DNA of 6,236 nucleotides. It comes from Gammaproteobacteria bacterium (GTDB taxonomy: Bacteria; Pseudomonadota; Gammaproteobacteria; BMS3Bbin11). A program made the position numbers and the translations under genes. Below the pieces are notes generated by a model, which saw only the letters and a list, made by a program, of their open reading frames with translations, was not told the origin of the DNA and made no database searches. Location: NCBI GenBank assembly GCA_030617565.1, contig JAUWVE010000089.1:1-6236 (forward strand), written 5' to 3'. Numbering within the stretch: position 1 is the first letter of the stretch; each line of letters begins with the position of its first letter. This document shows positions 1 through 6,055 of the stretch, in pieces.

Positions 1-30
1 TCATATTGAATCACAATCTGACATGTCTAG

Positions 31-60
31 GGAGCCTCTGATTAATTACGCCATACCTCT
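31..60 (+). repeat. Left terminal inverted repeat of the 262-bp element
   Basis: Begins GGAGCCTCTGATTAATTACG and pairs with the reverse complement of 263-292, with three mismatches. CTAG abuts it at 27-30. Confidence 0.85.
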
Positions 61-156
61 GGCTTACAGGCCGATTCACAATCAAGGCGGAGCTTTGAAG
101 GCATGCCTGGGCCTGGTGCAAAGTGACAACGCAGAGTGTGAATCGGCCTGTAAGCC
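61..156. repeat. Internal hairpin 1 of the 262-bp element (perfect 20-bp arms)
   Basis: Arm GGCTTACAGGCCGATTCACA (61-80) is the exact reverse complement of 137-156, with a 56-nt loop. This internal stem is better conserved than the element's own terminal repeats, which suggests the folded form matters, or that the element was built from nested palindromes. Confidence 0.85.
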
Positions 157-163
157 CCGTAGG

Positions 164-262
164 GCAAGGCCTGAAGCACACATCTACGGCATTGTGCTTC
201 TTGCAAAGGACATGGCCATTCACTGCGAAGCACGCTTTGTAGCTGCACACTTCAGGTCTTGC
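164..262. repeat. Internal hairpin 2 of the 262-bp element
   Basis: Arms GCAAGGCCTGAAG (164-176) and CTTCAGGTCTTGC (250-262) pair at 12 of 13 positions. A second inner stem is GTGCTTC (194-200) with GAAGCAC (227-233). The right arm ends exactly where the right terminal repeat begins. Confidence 0.75.
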
Positions 263-292
263 AGAGGCATGGTGTAATTAGTCAGAGGCTCC
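263..292 (-). repeat. Right terminal inverted repeat of the 262-bp element
   Basis: Read on the minus strand it begins GGAGCCTCTGACTAATTACA, matching the left end at 27 of 30 positions. CTAG abuts it at 293-296. It lies 15 bp beyond the deaD stop codon. Confidence 0.85.
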
Positions 293-307
293 CTAGAACT
301 GGCGCTT

Positions 308-2191
308 TTATTTCCGTTTTTTAGTGGTCCGGGCTTCGGCTTTTTTTCCTGTGCTTTTTCCTGCAGGTTTCCTTTTTTTAGAATCCACTTTACCTTTAGC
401 GCTTCTTTTTGAATCACTTGATGCCGAAGCCTTCAACTCCGAAATATTTATTTTCCTGCCACAAACACGAGCATTCTTAAGTATACGAAGTGTTTCTTTC
501 GGCATCCCTGCAGGTAAATCAACGGTAGAAAAGCTATCGAAGATATCGATAGCACCGATGTAACAGCTGTCTATATCGGCTTCATTGGCAATGGCACCTA
601 CCAGGTTACCGGGCTTGACGTCATCGTCATGCCCGACTTCTACTCTGTAGCGGCACATTTCCACATCTGGAAATTCTTTTAATCGTCTGGGCCTGGTTTG
701 CAGGGGTTTTTGGCTGTCGAAAGAGCGTTCATTCCGCTCATTTCTGTCTGATCCCTGCCTGTTTGCACCCTTCCTGCCGGCAGCTTGTCTATCTGGCCTT
801 CTCTCAGCTCTGTTTTCTGAACCTCTGTCAGATCTTCTTTCATGACGTTGTTCTTTCTCTGATATTAGCAGTGGCACTTCGCCCTGGGCAATCTGGGCGA
901 GGGCAGCCGCTATTTCCAGTGGATCAGTCCCGGTTTCAGTATGGTATTCAGTGATCAGGTCGTGAAACATGGTCAGATCATGGTTCGTTAGAGTGTCGCT
1001 AATTTTTTGCTTGAAGGCTTTGGTTCGCAGTTCATTTACCGCTTTGGCCGTGGGAAATTTCATCGGCTCGATAGCCTGCCGGGAAACCCTTTCGATGCTT
1101 TTCAGCATGCGCTTCTCACGTGGTGCAACAAACAGGATGGCTTCACCGCTACGGCCCGCACGTCCGGTACGACCGATGCGATGGACATAGGATTCCGGGT
1201 CGTAAGGGATGTCATAGTTGATGACGTGGCTGATACGGTCGACATCGAGTCCGCGTGCAGCAACATCGGTTGCTACCAGGATATCTATCCTGCCATTTTT
1301 TAACTTCTGAATCGTTTGTTCGCGTGTTTTCTGTGCGATATCACCATTAATGGCAGCAGCGACAAACCCGCGTGCTGACAATTTGTCTGCCAGTTCCACC
1401 GTTGCTGTTTTGGTTCGAACAAAGATCAGCATTGCATCGAATTCCTCTACTTCCAGGATGCGGGTGAGGGCATCGAGTTTCTGATGACCAGGAACCTGCC
1501 AGTACCGCTGACGGATGGTTGGAGCGGTCGTTGTTTTTGTTTTAACTTTTATTATTTTAGGCTTGTTTAAAAAGCGTTCTGCAACCTTGCGTATGACATT
1601 TGGCATGGTGGCAGAAAACAGGGCGATCTGGCGTTGTTCCGGTAATTTGTCCATTACCCATTCAACATCATCAATAAAACCCATGCGCAGCATTTCGTCT
1701 GCTTCATCCAGTACCAGTGCTCTAAGATTATTCAGCTTTAATGTGCCGCGTTTTATATGGTCCATTACACGGCCTGGTGTACCCACCACAACATGGACTC
1801 CACGTTTTAGAGGGCGTAGCTGTAAGTTGTATGCCTGGCCGCCGTATATAGGCAGGACGTGAAATCCTTTCAAGTAATGGGCATAGGACTGTATGGCTTC
1901 GGCCACCTGTATGGCCAGTTCCCTGGTCGGAGTCAGCACCAGCATTTGCGGATGGGCTTTCTTAAGATCAATTAAATCCAGCAACGGCAGGGCGAAAGCA
2001 GCGGTTTTGCCTGTACCTGTTTGTGCCTGTCCAATGATATCGTGGCCATCAAGCAAATGCGGGATACATTCCTGCTGGATTGGCGAAGGGGACTCATAGC
2101 CTATATCATTGAGTGCTTTCATCAGGTTAGATGATAGCCCCAGGCTCTTAAAATCGGCAGGTTGTTCTGATGATGGTTCGGATGCGGACAT
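308..2191 (-). CDS. deaD: DEAD-box ATP-dependent RNA helicase DeaD (CsdA)
   Basis: An ATP-dependent RNA helicase that unwinds structured RNA in the cytoplasm. In enterobacteria DeaD/CsdA assists large-subunit ribosome assembly, mRNA decay and translation in the cold. The 627 residues match the usual family length (about 630). Visible in order: Q-motif region (about 17-40, with SPIQQ), motif I AQTGTGKT (56-63), Ia PTRELA (88-93), Ib TPGR (138-141), II DEAD (162-165), III SAT (193-195), IV IFVRT (256-260), V ATDVAARGLD (307-316), VI HRIGRTGRAGR (337-347). A basic Arg/Asn/Asp-rich linker (about 448-505) leads to a DbpA-type RNA-binding domain (about 510-586, with YRVEVGHDD and VGAIANEADI). The tail (587-627) is very lysine-rich. 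The chosen ATG gives the expected N-terminus, and AAGG sits 6 nt upstream. The gene is intact, with no lost motif, and is divergent from modABC. The DbpA-like domain and the linker separate it from RhlE and RhlB; SrmB is less likely. Confidence 0.95.
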   Translation of the reverse strand: MSASEPSSEQPADFKSLGLSSNLMKALNDIGYESPSPIQQECIPHLLDGHDIIGQAQTGTGKTAAFALPLLDLIDLKKAHPQMLVLTPTRELAIQVAEAIQSYAHYLKGFHVLPIYGGQAYNLQLRPLKRGVHVVVGTPGRVMDHIKRGTLKLNNLRALVLDEADEMLRMGFIDDVEWVMDKLPEQRQIALFSATMPNVIRKVAERFLNKPKIIKVKTKTTTAPTIRQRYWQVPGHQKLDALTRILEVEEFDAMLIFVRTKTATVELADKLSARGFVAAAINGDIAQKTREQTIQKLKNGRIDILVATDVAARGLDVDRISHVINYDIPYDPESYVHRIGRTGRAGRSGEAILFVAPREKRMLKSIERVSRQAIEPMKFPTAKAVNELRTKAFKQKISDTLTNHDLTMFHDLITEYHTETGTDPLEIAAALAQIAQGEVPLLISEKEQRHERRSDRGSENRAERRPDRQAAGRKGANRQGSDRNERNERSFDSQKPLQTRPRRLKEFPDVEMCRYRVEVGHDDDVKPGNLVGAIANEADIDSCYIGAIDIFDSFSTVDLPAGMPKETLRILKNARVCGRKINISELKASASSDSKRSAKGKVDSKKRKPAGKSTGKKAEARTTKKRK

Positions 2192-2226
2192 GGCAGGCCT
2201 TTTACGCGGGCAGGGAATGACCCGCC

Positions 2227-2232
2227 ATTATA
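2227..2232 (-). promoter_or_regulatory. Candidate -10 box for deaD
   Basis: Read on the minus strand this is a perfect TATAAT, 35 bases before the deaD ATG, which would give a short leader of about 30 nt. No good -35 hexamer stands at 16-18 bp, so the call rests on the -10 match in an AT-rich divergent promoter region. Confidence 0.4.
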
Positions 2233-2258
2233 CGATATATTAGTGGGTTATTATATAG
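2233..2258. promoter_or_regulatory. AT-rich inverted repeat, possible molybdate-regulator (ModE/Mo-box-like) operator
   Basis: Arms CGATATATTA (2233-2242) and TATTATATAG (2249-2258) are inverted with 8 of 10 matches around a 6-nt spacer. ModE operators are CG-flanked TATATA half-sites around a short spacer, and this site stands between deaD and modA. If the 158-bp element and its duplicated 4 bp are removed, its centre would lie about 58 bp before the modA start, a natural operator position. The match is imperfect and promoter AT-richness alone could produce it. No modE gene is visible in the window. Confidence 0.25.
2250..2255 (-). promoter_or_regulatory. Second candidate -10 box for deaD
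   Basis: Another perfect TATAAT on the minus strand, 23 bp further upstream of the first, again without a strong -35. Two such hexamers close together suggest tandem or alternative starts. They also overlap the palindrome at 2233-2258. Confidence 0.3.
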
Positions 2259-2289
2259 GAGTTGCAATACTCTGGTGTCTACAATTCAA

Positions 2290-2447
2290 GGGCACCTCTA
2301 TTTATTCTGGATATTTCAGATTGGAATCAGAATTCGTCAGATCAAGGCAAGAAACGCACGTAATAGCGAGCTATTGCGAAGATTCTTAACGCAGAGATGG
2401 CGAATTATGGATTCAAGATGATTATTCATGAATATATAGAGGTGCCC
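2290..2447. mobile_element. 158-bp foldback MITE inserted in the modA leader, with TCAA target duplication
   Basis: The ends are inverted repeats: GGGCACCTCTAT at 2290-2301 matches the reverse complement of 2436-2447 exactly, and the homology continues imperfectly for about 45 nt. Both ends are flanked by TCAA (2286-2289 and 2448-2451), consistent with a 4-bp target duplication. At its centre is a short perfect hairpin, AATAGC-GA-GCTATT (2362-2375). Nothing in it looks coding, although an open frame entering modA starts inside it. It is unrelated in sequence to the 262-bp element. It separates the upstream promoter region from modA, leaving 18 bp before the start codon. A decayed copy of its left end lies at 6013-6055, which supports treating it as a dispersed repeat. 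Confidence 0.82.
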
Positions 2448-2465
2448 TCAAGATTAAAAAATGAA

Positions 2466-3206
2466 ATGATTTTAAGATTTTTTATCGTATGGGTATCAAT
2501 ACTTGCAAGTGCCCAGTCTATGGCAGCAGAGCTTCGTGTTGCCGTAGCAAGTAATTTTACTCGTGCGATGACTAGCCTTATCCATCAGTTTGAGGCAAAC
2601 ACCGGTCATAAAGTGAAACTGATTTTTGGCTCAACGGGCAAGCACTATGCACAAATCAGAAATGGTGCGCCTTATGATGCCTTTTTTGCCGCCGATAAAA
2701 AACGTCCCAGACTGCTTGCAGAAGAGGGCCTGGCGGTACCCGGCAGCCGTTTCACCTATGCGCTTGGCAAGCTTGTCCTGTGGAGTCCTGAAGAGGATGT
2801 TGTTGATTCCTCTGGCAAGGTGCTGGAGCAGGGCGATTTCCGCTACCTGGCTATTGCAAACCCGAAACTCGCCCCCTACGGCAGGGCGGCCAGAGAGGTG
2901 CTACAGTCTCGGGGCCTGTGGCAGGGCATGCAGGGTAAAATTGTACGCGGAGAAAACATAGGCCAGTCCTATCAGTTCGTTATTAGTGGGAATGCAGAAC
3001 TGGGCTTTATTGCCTATTCGCAGCTGAAACTGCCTGATCAGAGAATTAATGGTTCATACTGGAAAATTCCACAGGCGCTTTATACTCCCATAGAGCAACA
3101 GGCTGTATTGATTAAGGATACTGAGGCCGGGCGAAGTTTTCTATCATATATACAGAGTAAAGAAGCGTTGATGACAATCAATAATCATGGCTACGAGACA
3201 CGGTAG
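2466..3206 (+). CDS. modA: Molybdate ABC transporter, periplasmic substrate-binding protein ModA
   Basis: Captures molybdate (and probably tungstate) in the periplasm and hands it to ModB. From the ATG at 2466 the protein has 246 residues. A signal peptide (about 1-20, hydrophobic FFIVWVSILA, ending AQSMA before AELRV) precedes the mature domain. The mature part shows the family layout: VAVASNF (26-31), FGSTGKHYAQI (54-64), GAPYDAFFAAD (67-77), LAVPGSRFTYALG (89-101), NPKLAPYG (132-139), GENIGQSYQFV (162-172) and an ELGFIAYSQ segment (178-186). By analogy with ModA structures, the Asn, Ser/Thr and Tyr of these segments are likely oxyanion contacts. An upstream in-frame ATG at 2397 is open but lies inside the 158-bp MITE and would add 23 residues ahead of the signal peptide, so I rejected it. 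No strong ribosome-binding site precedes 2466; a GTG at 2442 is a weaker alternative start. modB follows after 9 nt. Confidence 0.93.
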   Translation: MILRFFIVWVSILASAQSMAAELRVAVASNFTRAMTSLIHQFEANTGHKVKLIFGSTGKHYAQIRNGAPYDAFFAADKKRPRLLAEEGLAVPGSRFTYALGKLVLWSPEEDVVDSSGKVLEQGDFRYLAIANPKLAPYGRAAREVLQSRGLWQGMQGKIVRGENIGQSYQFVISGNAELGFIAYSQLKLPDQRINGSYWKIPQALYTPIEQQAVLIKDTEAGRSFLSYIQSKEALMTINNHGYETR

Positions 3207-3215
3207 AATTTAACG

Positions 3216-3896
3216 ATGTTTAGTGAAGCTGATCTTACCGCACTTGTAATTACCCTGAAGCTGGCAGCAGTGACGACACTGATCCTGTTGTTGCTGGGGA
3301 CCCCGCTGGCCTGGTGGATGTCTCGTACACAATGGCGATTCAAGTTTATGCTGGAGGCACTGGTGGCCTTGCCCCTGGTATTGCCACCTACTGTGCTGGG
3401 TTTTTATCTGTTGCTTGTGTTAGGTGCAAATGGTCCCCTGGCTGGATTGCTGGAGGCGCTGGGAGGCAGATCGCTGGCATTTACTTTTTCTGGTCTGGTT
3501 ATTGGCTCAGTCATCTACTCCATGCCTTTTGTGGTTCAGCCATTACAAAATGCTTTCGAGGCCATTGGTCGTCGCCCGCTTGAAGTGGCGGCAACCCTGC
3601 GCGCCTCGCCAATAGACAGTTTTTTTACTGTCGCAATGCCGTTGGCTCGATCAGGTTTTCTAACCGCCGCTGTGCTGGGTTTTGCTCACACGCTGGGTGA
3701 ATTCGGTGTGGTGTTGATGATAGGCGGCAATATTCCCGGCGAGACCCAGGTAGTCTCCATTGCCATCTACGATCATGTAGAAGGGATGGAATATGAAAAT
3801 GCCCACTGGTTGTCTGCAGGATTGCTGATGCTTTCTTTTCTTATGTTAATGACTGTTTATGGGATTAACCGCAGATTCAGGCTGGTGCAGGCGTGA
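3216..3896 (+). CDS. modB: Molybdate ABC transporter permease ModB
   Basis: The membrane subunit; two copies form the molybdate channel in the inner membrane and dock onto ModA outside and ModC inside. Its 226 residues match the family. Hydrophobic helices lie at about 9-34, 46-70, 88-112, 146-170 and 198-216, the expected five-helix arrangement. The cytoplasmic coupling (EAA) loop is at about 123-142, with EVAATLRASP then FFTVAMPLA, followed by the conserved LGFAHTLGEFGVVLMIGGN stretch typical of ModB. The ribosome-binding site is weak, and the 9-nt spacing from modA argues for translational coupling in one mRNA. No defects are seen. Confidence 0.95.
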   Translation: MFSEADLTALVITLKLAAVTTLILLLLGTPLAWWMSRTQWRFKFMLEALVALPLVLPPTVLGFYLLLVLGANGPLAGLLEALGGRSLAFTFSGLVIGSVIYSMPFVVQPLQNAFEAIGRRPLEVAATLRASPIDSFFTVAMPLARSGFLTAAVLGFAHTLGEFGVVLMIGGNIPGETQVVSIAIYDHVEGMEYENAHWLSAGLLMLSFLMLMTVYGINRRFRLVQA

Positions 3897-3909
3897 GTTC
3901 AGTTCAGAC

Positions 3910-4977
3910 ATGACGATAGAGGCCAGATTCCAGCTGCAGAAGGGGACATTTACGCTGGACGTTGATTTGAGACTCCCGGCTGAAGGAGTGACTTCACTGC
4001 TGGGGCCATCGGGTTGCGGCAAGACGACATTACTGCGTGTTATTGCCGGTCTGGAAAAGTGCCGCAATGGTTTCCTCAAGCTAGGAGATGAAGTCTGGCA
4101 GGACAAAAATCAGTTTGTGCCCCCGCACCAGCGGTCGCTGGGTTATGTGTTCCAGGAGCCCAGTCTGTTCGAGCACCTGAATGTACGCGATAACGTCGCT
4201 TATGGTGTAAAACGCGTACCGGAAAAAGAACGGAGATTTTCGCTGGATAAGGCCATCGAATTGACAGGTATAGGGCATTTACTGGCGCGTAAGCCAGCGA
4301 CCTTATCGGGTGGTGAACGACAGCGCGTAGCTATTGCCAGGGCTTTGGCCGTGAGCCCGGGTATTCTGTTGATGGATGAACCGCTGGCAGCACTGGACCC
4401 TGCAGGCAGGCAGGAAATCCTGCCAACCCTCGAGTCATTGCATGATGAACTGGATATTCCAGTGATCTATGTCAGTCATTCACCTGATGAAGTAGCGCGG
4501 CTGGCTGACCATCTGGTATTGCTTGAAGCAGGCAGGGTGAAAGGGACAGGGGCTATAGCAGAAATGTTGACCCGGTTTGATCTTCCACTGGCTCATAGCG
4601 ATGATGCTGAGGCACTCATTGAAGCGGTTGTGGCGGCCCACGATGATGAATATGAATTGACCTACCTGGATTTTTCCGGAGGCCGTTTTACAGTTGCGCG
4701 CAAAACATTAGCTGTAGGCGATTCTGTTAGATTACGGGTCGTTGCCCGTGATGTCAGCCTGACCCTGCAACACCAGTCCGATACCAGCATCCTGAATATT
4801 TTTCCGGCAGTCATTGATGACATCACGCCACTGGGAAAAACTCAGCTTACCGTTCGCTTGTTGGTGGGAGGTGTCCCGTTATTATCCCGTATTACGCGTA
4901 AATCAGCTGCCTTGCTTGATTTAAAACCAGGCAAGTCAATTTATGCGCAGGCAAAGAGTGTTGCTTTGTTGTCTTAG
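3910..4977 (+). CDS. modC: Molybdate ABC transporter ATP-binding protein ModC
   Basis: The cytoplasmic ATPase that powers molybdate import. From the ATG at 3910 it has 355 residues, the usual ModC length. Visible: Walker A GPSGCGKTT (32-40), Q-loop FQEPSLF (81-87), signature LSGGERQ (132-138), Walker B ILLMDEP (152-158), D-loop ALD (161-163), switch histidine H190 in YVSHSPDE. Residues from about 288 to 353 form a Mop (TOBE) domain (SILNIFPAVIDDI, then GVPLLSRITRKS), the small molybdate-binding module found in ModC. It could allow feedback on transport by intracellular molybdate. An in-frame ATG at 3859 lies inside modB and would add 17 unrelated residues. The start at 3910 gives the usual N-terminus and leaves a 13-nt gap after modB. 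Confidence 0.94.
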   Translation: MTIEARFQLQKGTFTLDVDLRLPAEGVTSLLGPSGCGKTTLLRVIAGLEKCRNGFLKLGDEVWQDKNQFVPPHQRSLGYVFQEPSLFEHLNVRDNVAYGVKRVPEKERRFSLDKAIELTGIGHLLARKPATLSGGERQRVAIARALAVSPGILLMDEPLAALDPAGRQEILPTLESLHDELDIPVIYVSHSPDEVARLADHLVLLEAGRVKGTGAIAEMLTRFDLPLAHSDDAEALIEAVVAAHDDEYELTYLDFSGGRFTVARKTLAVGDSVRLRVVARDVSLTLQHQSDTSILNIFPAVIDDITPLGKTQLTVRLLVGGVPLLSRITRKSAALLDLKPGKSIYAQAKSVALLS

Positions 4978-5066
4978 TCGTCATACCGGCGAAGGCCGGT
5001 ATCCAGTAAGTTTTTGATTTAAATAGATGCAAAGTCACTGGATTCCGGCCTTCGCCGGAATGACGA
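4978..5066. repeat. Pair of inverted REP-like palindromes between modC and the hydrolase gene
   Basis: Two 30-nt units, 4978-5007 and 5037-5066, are inverted copies of one another with 28 of 30 matches, separated by 29 nt. Each unit is itself a tight hairpin: ATACCGGC-GAAG-GCCGGTAT (4983-5002) and ATTCCGGC-CTTC-GCCGGAAT (5042-5061), each with an 8-bp stem and a 4-base loop. The two differences between units fall on paired bases, so both stems stay intact. This resembles dispersed extragenic palindromes arranged as an inverted pair. It starts immediately after the modC stop codon, between convergent genes. Confidence 0.85.
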
Positions 5067-5072
5067 GTTTTT
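4978..5072 (+). terminator. Probable terminator of the modABC transcript, formed by the repeat pair
   Basis: The 30-nt arms can pair into one long stem right after the modC stop. A run of five T (5068-5072) follows the right arm after a single G. This suits factor-independent termination on the plus strand. On the minus strand the same stem has no T tract, so termination there is less certain. The 29-nt loop is long, and the two small hairpins may form instead. Confidence 0.5.
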
Positions 5073-5108
5073 GGGATAGTTGTACTTAGATGTCTTTAGA
5101 CGATGGCA

Positions 5109-5984
5109 TTATTTCAAATGAGACCGAATAAATATTTCCGTCCTTCTTATGGCATCTTTTGCCGCTAGATCATCCGCGAAGATGCGTACATGCTGAGGAC
5201 GAAAGTCAAAGCCGCGGCCGACACCCGGGTAGATTATTAACTGTGGCTTCATGCCATTTTCTTCAAGCGTTTCAATGCCAGCTATAATAGGGCGTATTCT
5301 CTGGTATTGGTCATGCTCTCCCAGAAACACCAGTACCGGTAATTTCAGACCCTCGATTTCAGGTGCATACTGGTATATTTGCATAGGCTCGGGCGCATTC
5401 GGGTCCTGCCAGTGAGGGTAGGAGGAAACATAACAGGCGATATCTTCCTGTTTCTTGTGTGTTACCAGGGCTTTCAAGGTCATATAGCCACCACGAGTGT
5501 GTGAGACAACACATGCCTTGTTGCCAATGATGTCGGGCAATTTCAGTAAAGTATCTATGCCTTTGGCAACATCTGAGTCGACTGCGTAGTCATGTTCCAT
5601 TGGGAAGGGTTCAATAAATCGACCACTAAAGACATCCGGAGCCAGCACAACAAAGCCTCTTGCGGCTAGTCGCCTGGGAAGTAGTAAGGTTAAATCATCC
5701 AGCCCCCGGCGGCCATGTTGAAAAAGGACTGGAAGATATTTTCCCGGCTTTTCAGGGCGGAAAACATAGGCGGGGATCTCAGTATCACCATTTTTATAAG
5801 TGATAGTATCCATTTTTACTTTATAGGTCTTCGGGCTGTCTAATTTTCCCTCTTCCCACCATGCATCATCCCACCACAGCTTTTCCTTATCCTGCGGGTA
5901 TTCGGTTGTTACCCATGGCTCATGAAAGGCAGGGGCATGTTGTGAAAAAATCATTAGCACGGCGACCAGGATTGCTTTGATCAT
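5109..5984 (-). CDS. Exported dienelactone-hydrolase-like alpha/beta-hydrolase with altered catalytic residues
   Basis: From the ATG at 5984 (GGGAG 7 nt upstream) it has 291 residues. An in-frame ATG at 6059 is rejected because it overlaps the end of the upstream gene and the MITE remnant, and would bury the signal peptide. Residues 1-19 (MIKAILVAVLMIF... ending APA) look like a signal peptide, implying periplasmic export. A Trp-rich, acidic segment follows (LWWDDAWWEEG, 36-46). The fold signals are VLFQHGRRG (87-94, oxyanion-hole HG), LAARGFVVLAPDVF (106-119), VSHTRGG (160-166) and VLVFLGEHD (217-225). In active relatives the nucleophile elbow reads G-x-Ser/Cys-x-G-G, and a late GHGF supplies the histidine. 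Here the elbow has Thr163 (SHTRGG) and the late motif is GVGRGF with Arg257, while Asp225 is kept. The substrate is unknown and it may not be an active hydrolase. It is probably co-transcribed with the gene upstream, 71 nt away. Confidence 0.8.
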   Translation of the reverse strand: MIKAILVAVLMIFSQHAPAFHEPWVTTEYPQDKEKLWWDDAWWEEGKLDSPKTYKVKMDTITYKNGDTEIPAYVFRPEKPGKYLPVLFQHGRRGLDDLTLLLPRRLAARGFVVLAPDVFSGRFIEPFPMEHDYAVDSDVAKGIDTLLKLPDIIGNKACVVSHTRGGYMTLKALVTHKKQEDIACYVSSYPHWQDPNAPEPMQIYQYAPEIEGLKLPVLVFLGEHDQYQRIRPIIAGIETLEENGMKPQLIIYPGVGRGFDFRPQHVRIFADDLAAKDAIRRTEIFIRSHLK

Positions 5985-5991
5985 TTCTTTC

Positions 5992-5996
5992 TCCCG
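5992..5996 (-). promoter_or_regulatory. Ribosome-binding site that decides the hydrolase start
   Basis: On the minus strand GGGAG stands 7 nt before the ATG at 5984. No comparable site precedes the upstream ATG at 6059, so this supports the shorter protein with an N-terminal signal peptide. Confidence 0.65.
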
Positions 5997-6012
5997 AGGA
6001 GTATTGATGCTT

Positions 6013-6055
6013 TTCTGGTCCCAATATAGCATTTCCAGAATTAATAGAGCTGCCC
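6013..6055 (-). mobile_element. Decayed one-ended copy of the 158-bp foldback MITE
   Basis: Read on the minus strand from 6055, this stretch begins GGGCAGCTCTATTAATTCTG. It aligns without gaps over 43 nt to the left end of the MITE at 2290-2332, with 33 identities. The similarity fades after that and no second end is found before the hydrolase gene, so it looks like a truncated, diverged copy. It is flanked on its intact side by TCAA (6056-6059), the same tetranucleotide that flanks the full copy, and starts exactly at the stop codon of the sugar dehydrogenase gene. It now forms most of the spacer between that gene and the hydrolase. Confidence 0.65.

Larger units (their letters stand above)
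31..292. mobile_element. MITE-like non-autonomous element (262 bp) with CTAG target duplication
   Basis: The outer 30 bases at each end (31-60 and 263-292) are inverted repeats matching at 27 of 30 positions and starting GGAGCCTCTGA. Both ends are flanked by CTAG (27-30 and 293-296), which fits a 4-bp target duplication. No reading frame inside looks like a protein. The interior holds two further hairpins: a perfect 20-bp inverted repeat (61-80 with 137-156), and a second one with arms 164-176 and 250-262 (12 of 13 pairs) containing an inner GTGCTTC/GAAGCAC pair (194-200, 227-233). One strand can therefore fold into a three-way junction closed by the terminal repeats. IS5-subgroup insertion sequences insert at YTAR sites, and CTAG fits that rule, so mobilisation by an IS5-type transposase is my inference. 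The element fills the whole gap downstream of deaD and may block or process transcripts there. CTAG is itself a palindrome, so it could instead be part of the terminal repeat. Confidence 0.82.

Noticed and set aside
11..277. Open frames of 65-84 codons on both strands across the left-end element
   Set aside because: They are read out of palindromic DNA, resemble no protein family, have no ribosome-binding sites, and overlap each other on both strands.
341..379. Two runs of seven T in the deaD 3' region as possible phase-variation tracts
   Set aside because: They are lysine codons in a basic tail that naturally carries A runs; the runs are short and the frame is intact.
2433..2438. TATATA at the right end of the 158-bp element as an outward-facing -10 box for modA
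   Set aside because: No acceptable -35 hexamer lies 16-18 bp upstream, and the resulting start would leave very little leader; it remains possible but unsupported.
2461..2469. Two-codon frame ATG-AAA-TGA overlapping the modA ATG
   Set aside because: It has no ribosome-binding site and such an overlap arises easily by chance in A-rich leaders; I see no sign that it couples translation.
3859..3909. Upstream in-frame ATG for modC
   Set aside because: It lies inside modB and adds 17 residues unlike any ModC N-terminus; the ATG at 3910 gives the normal length.
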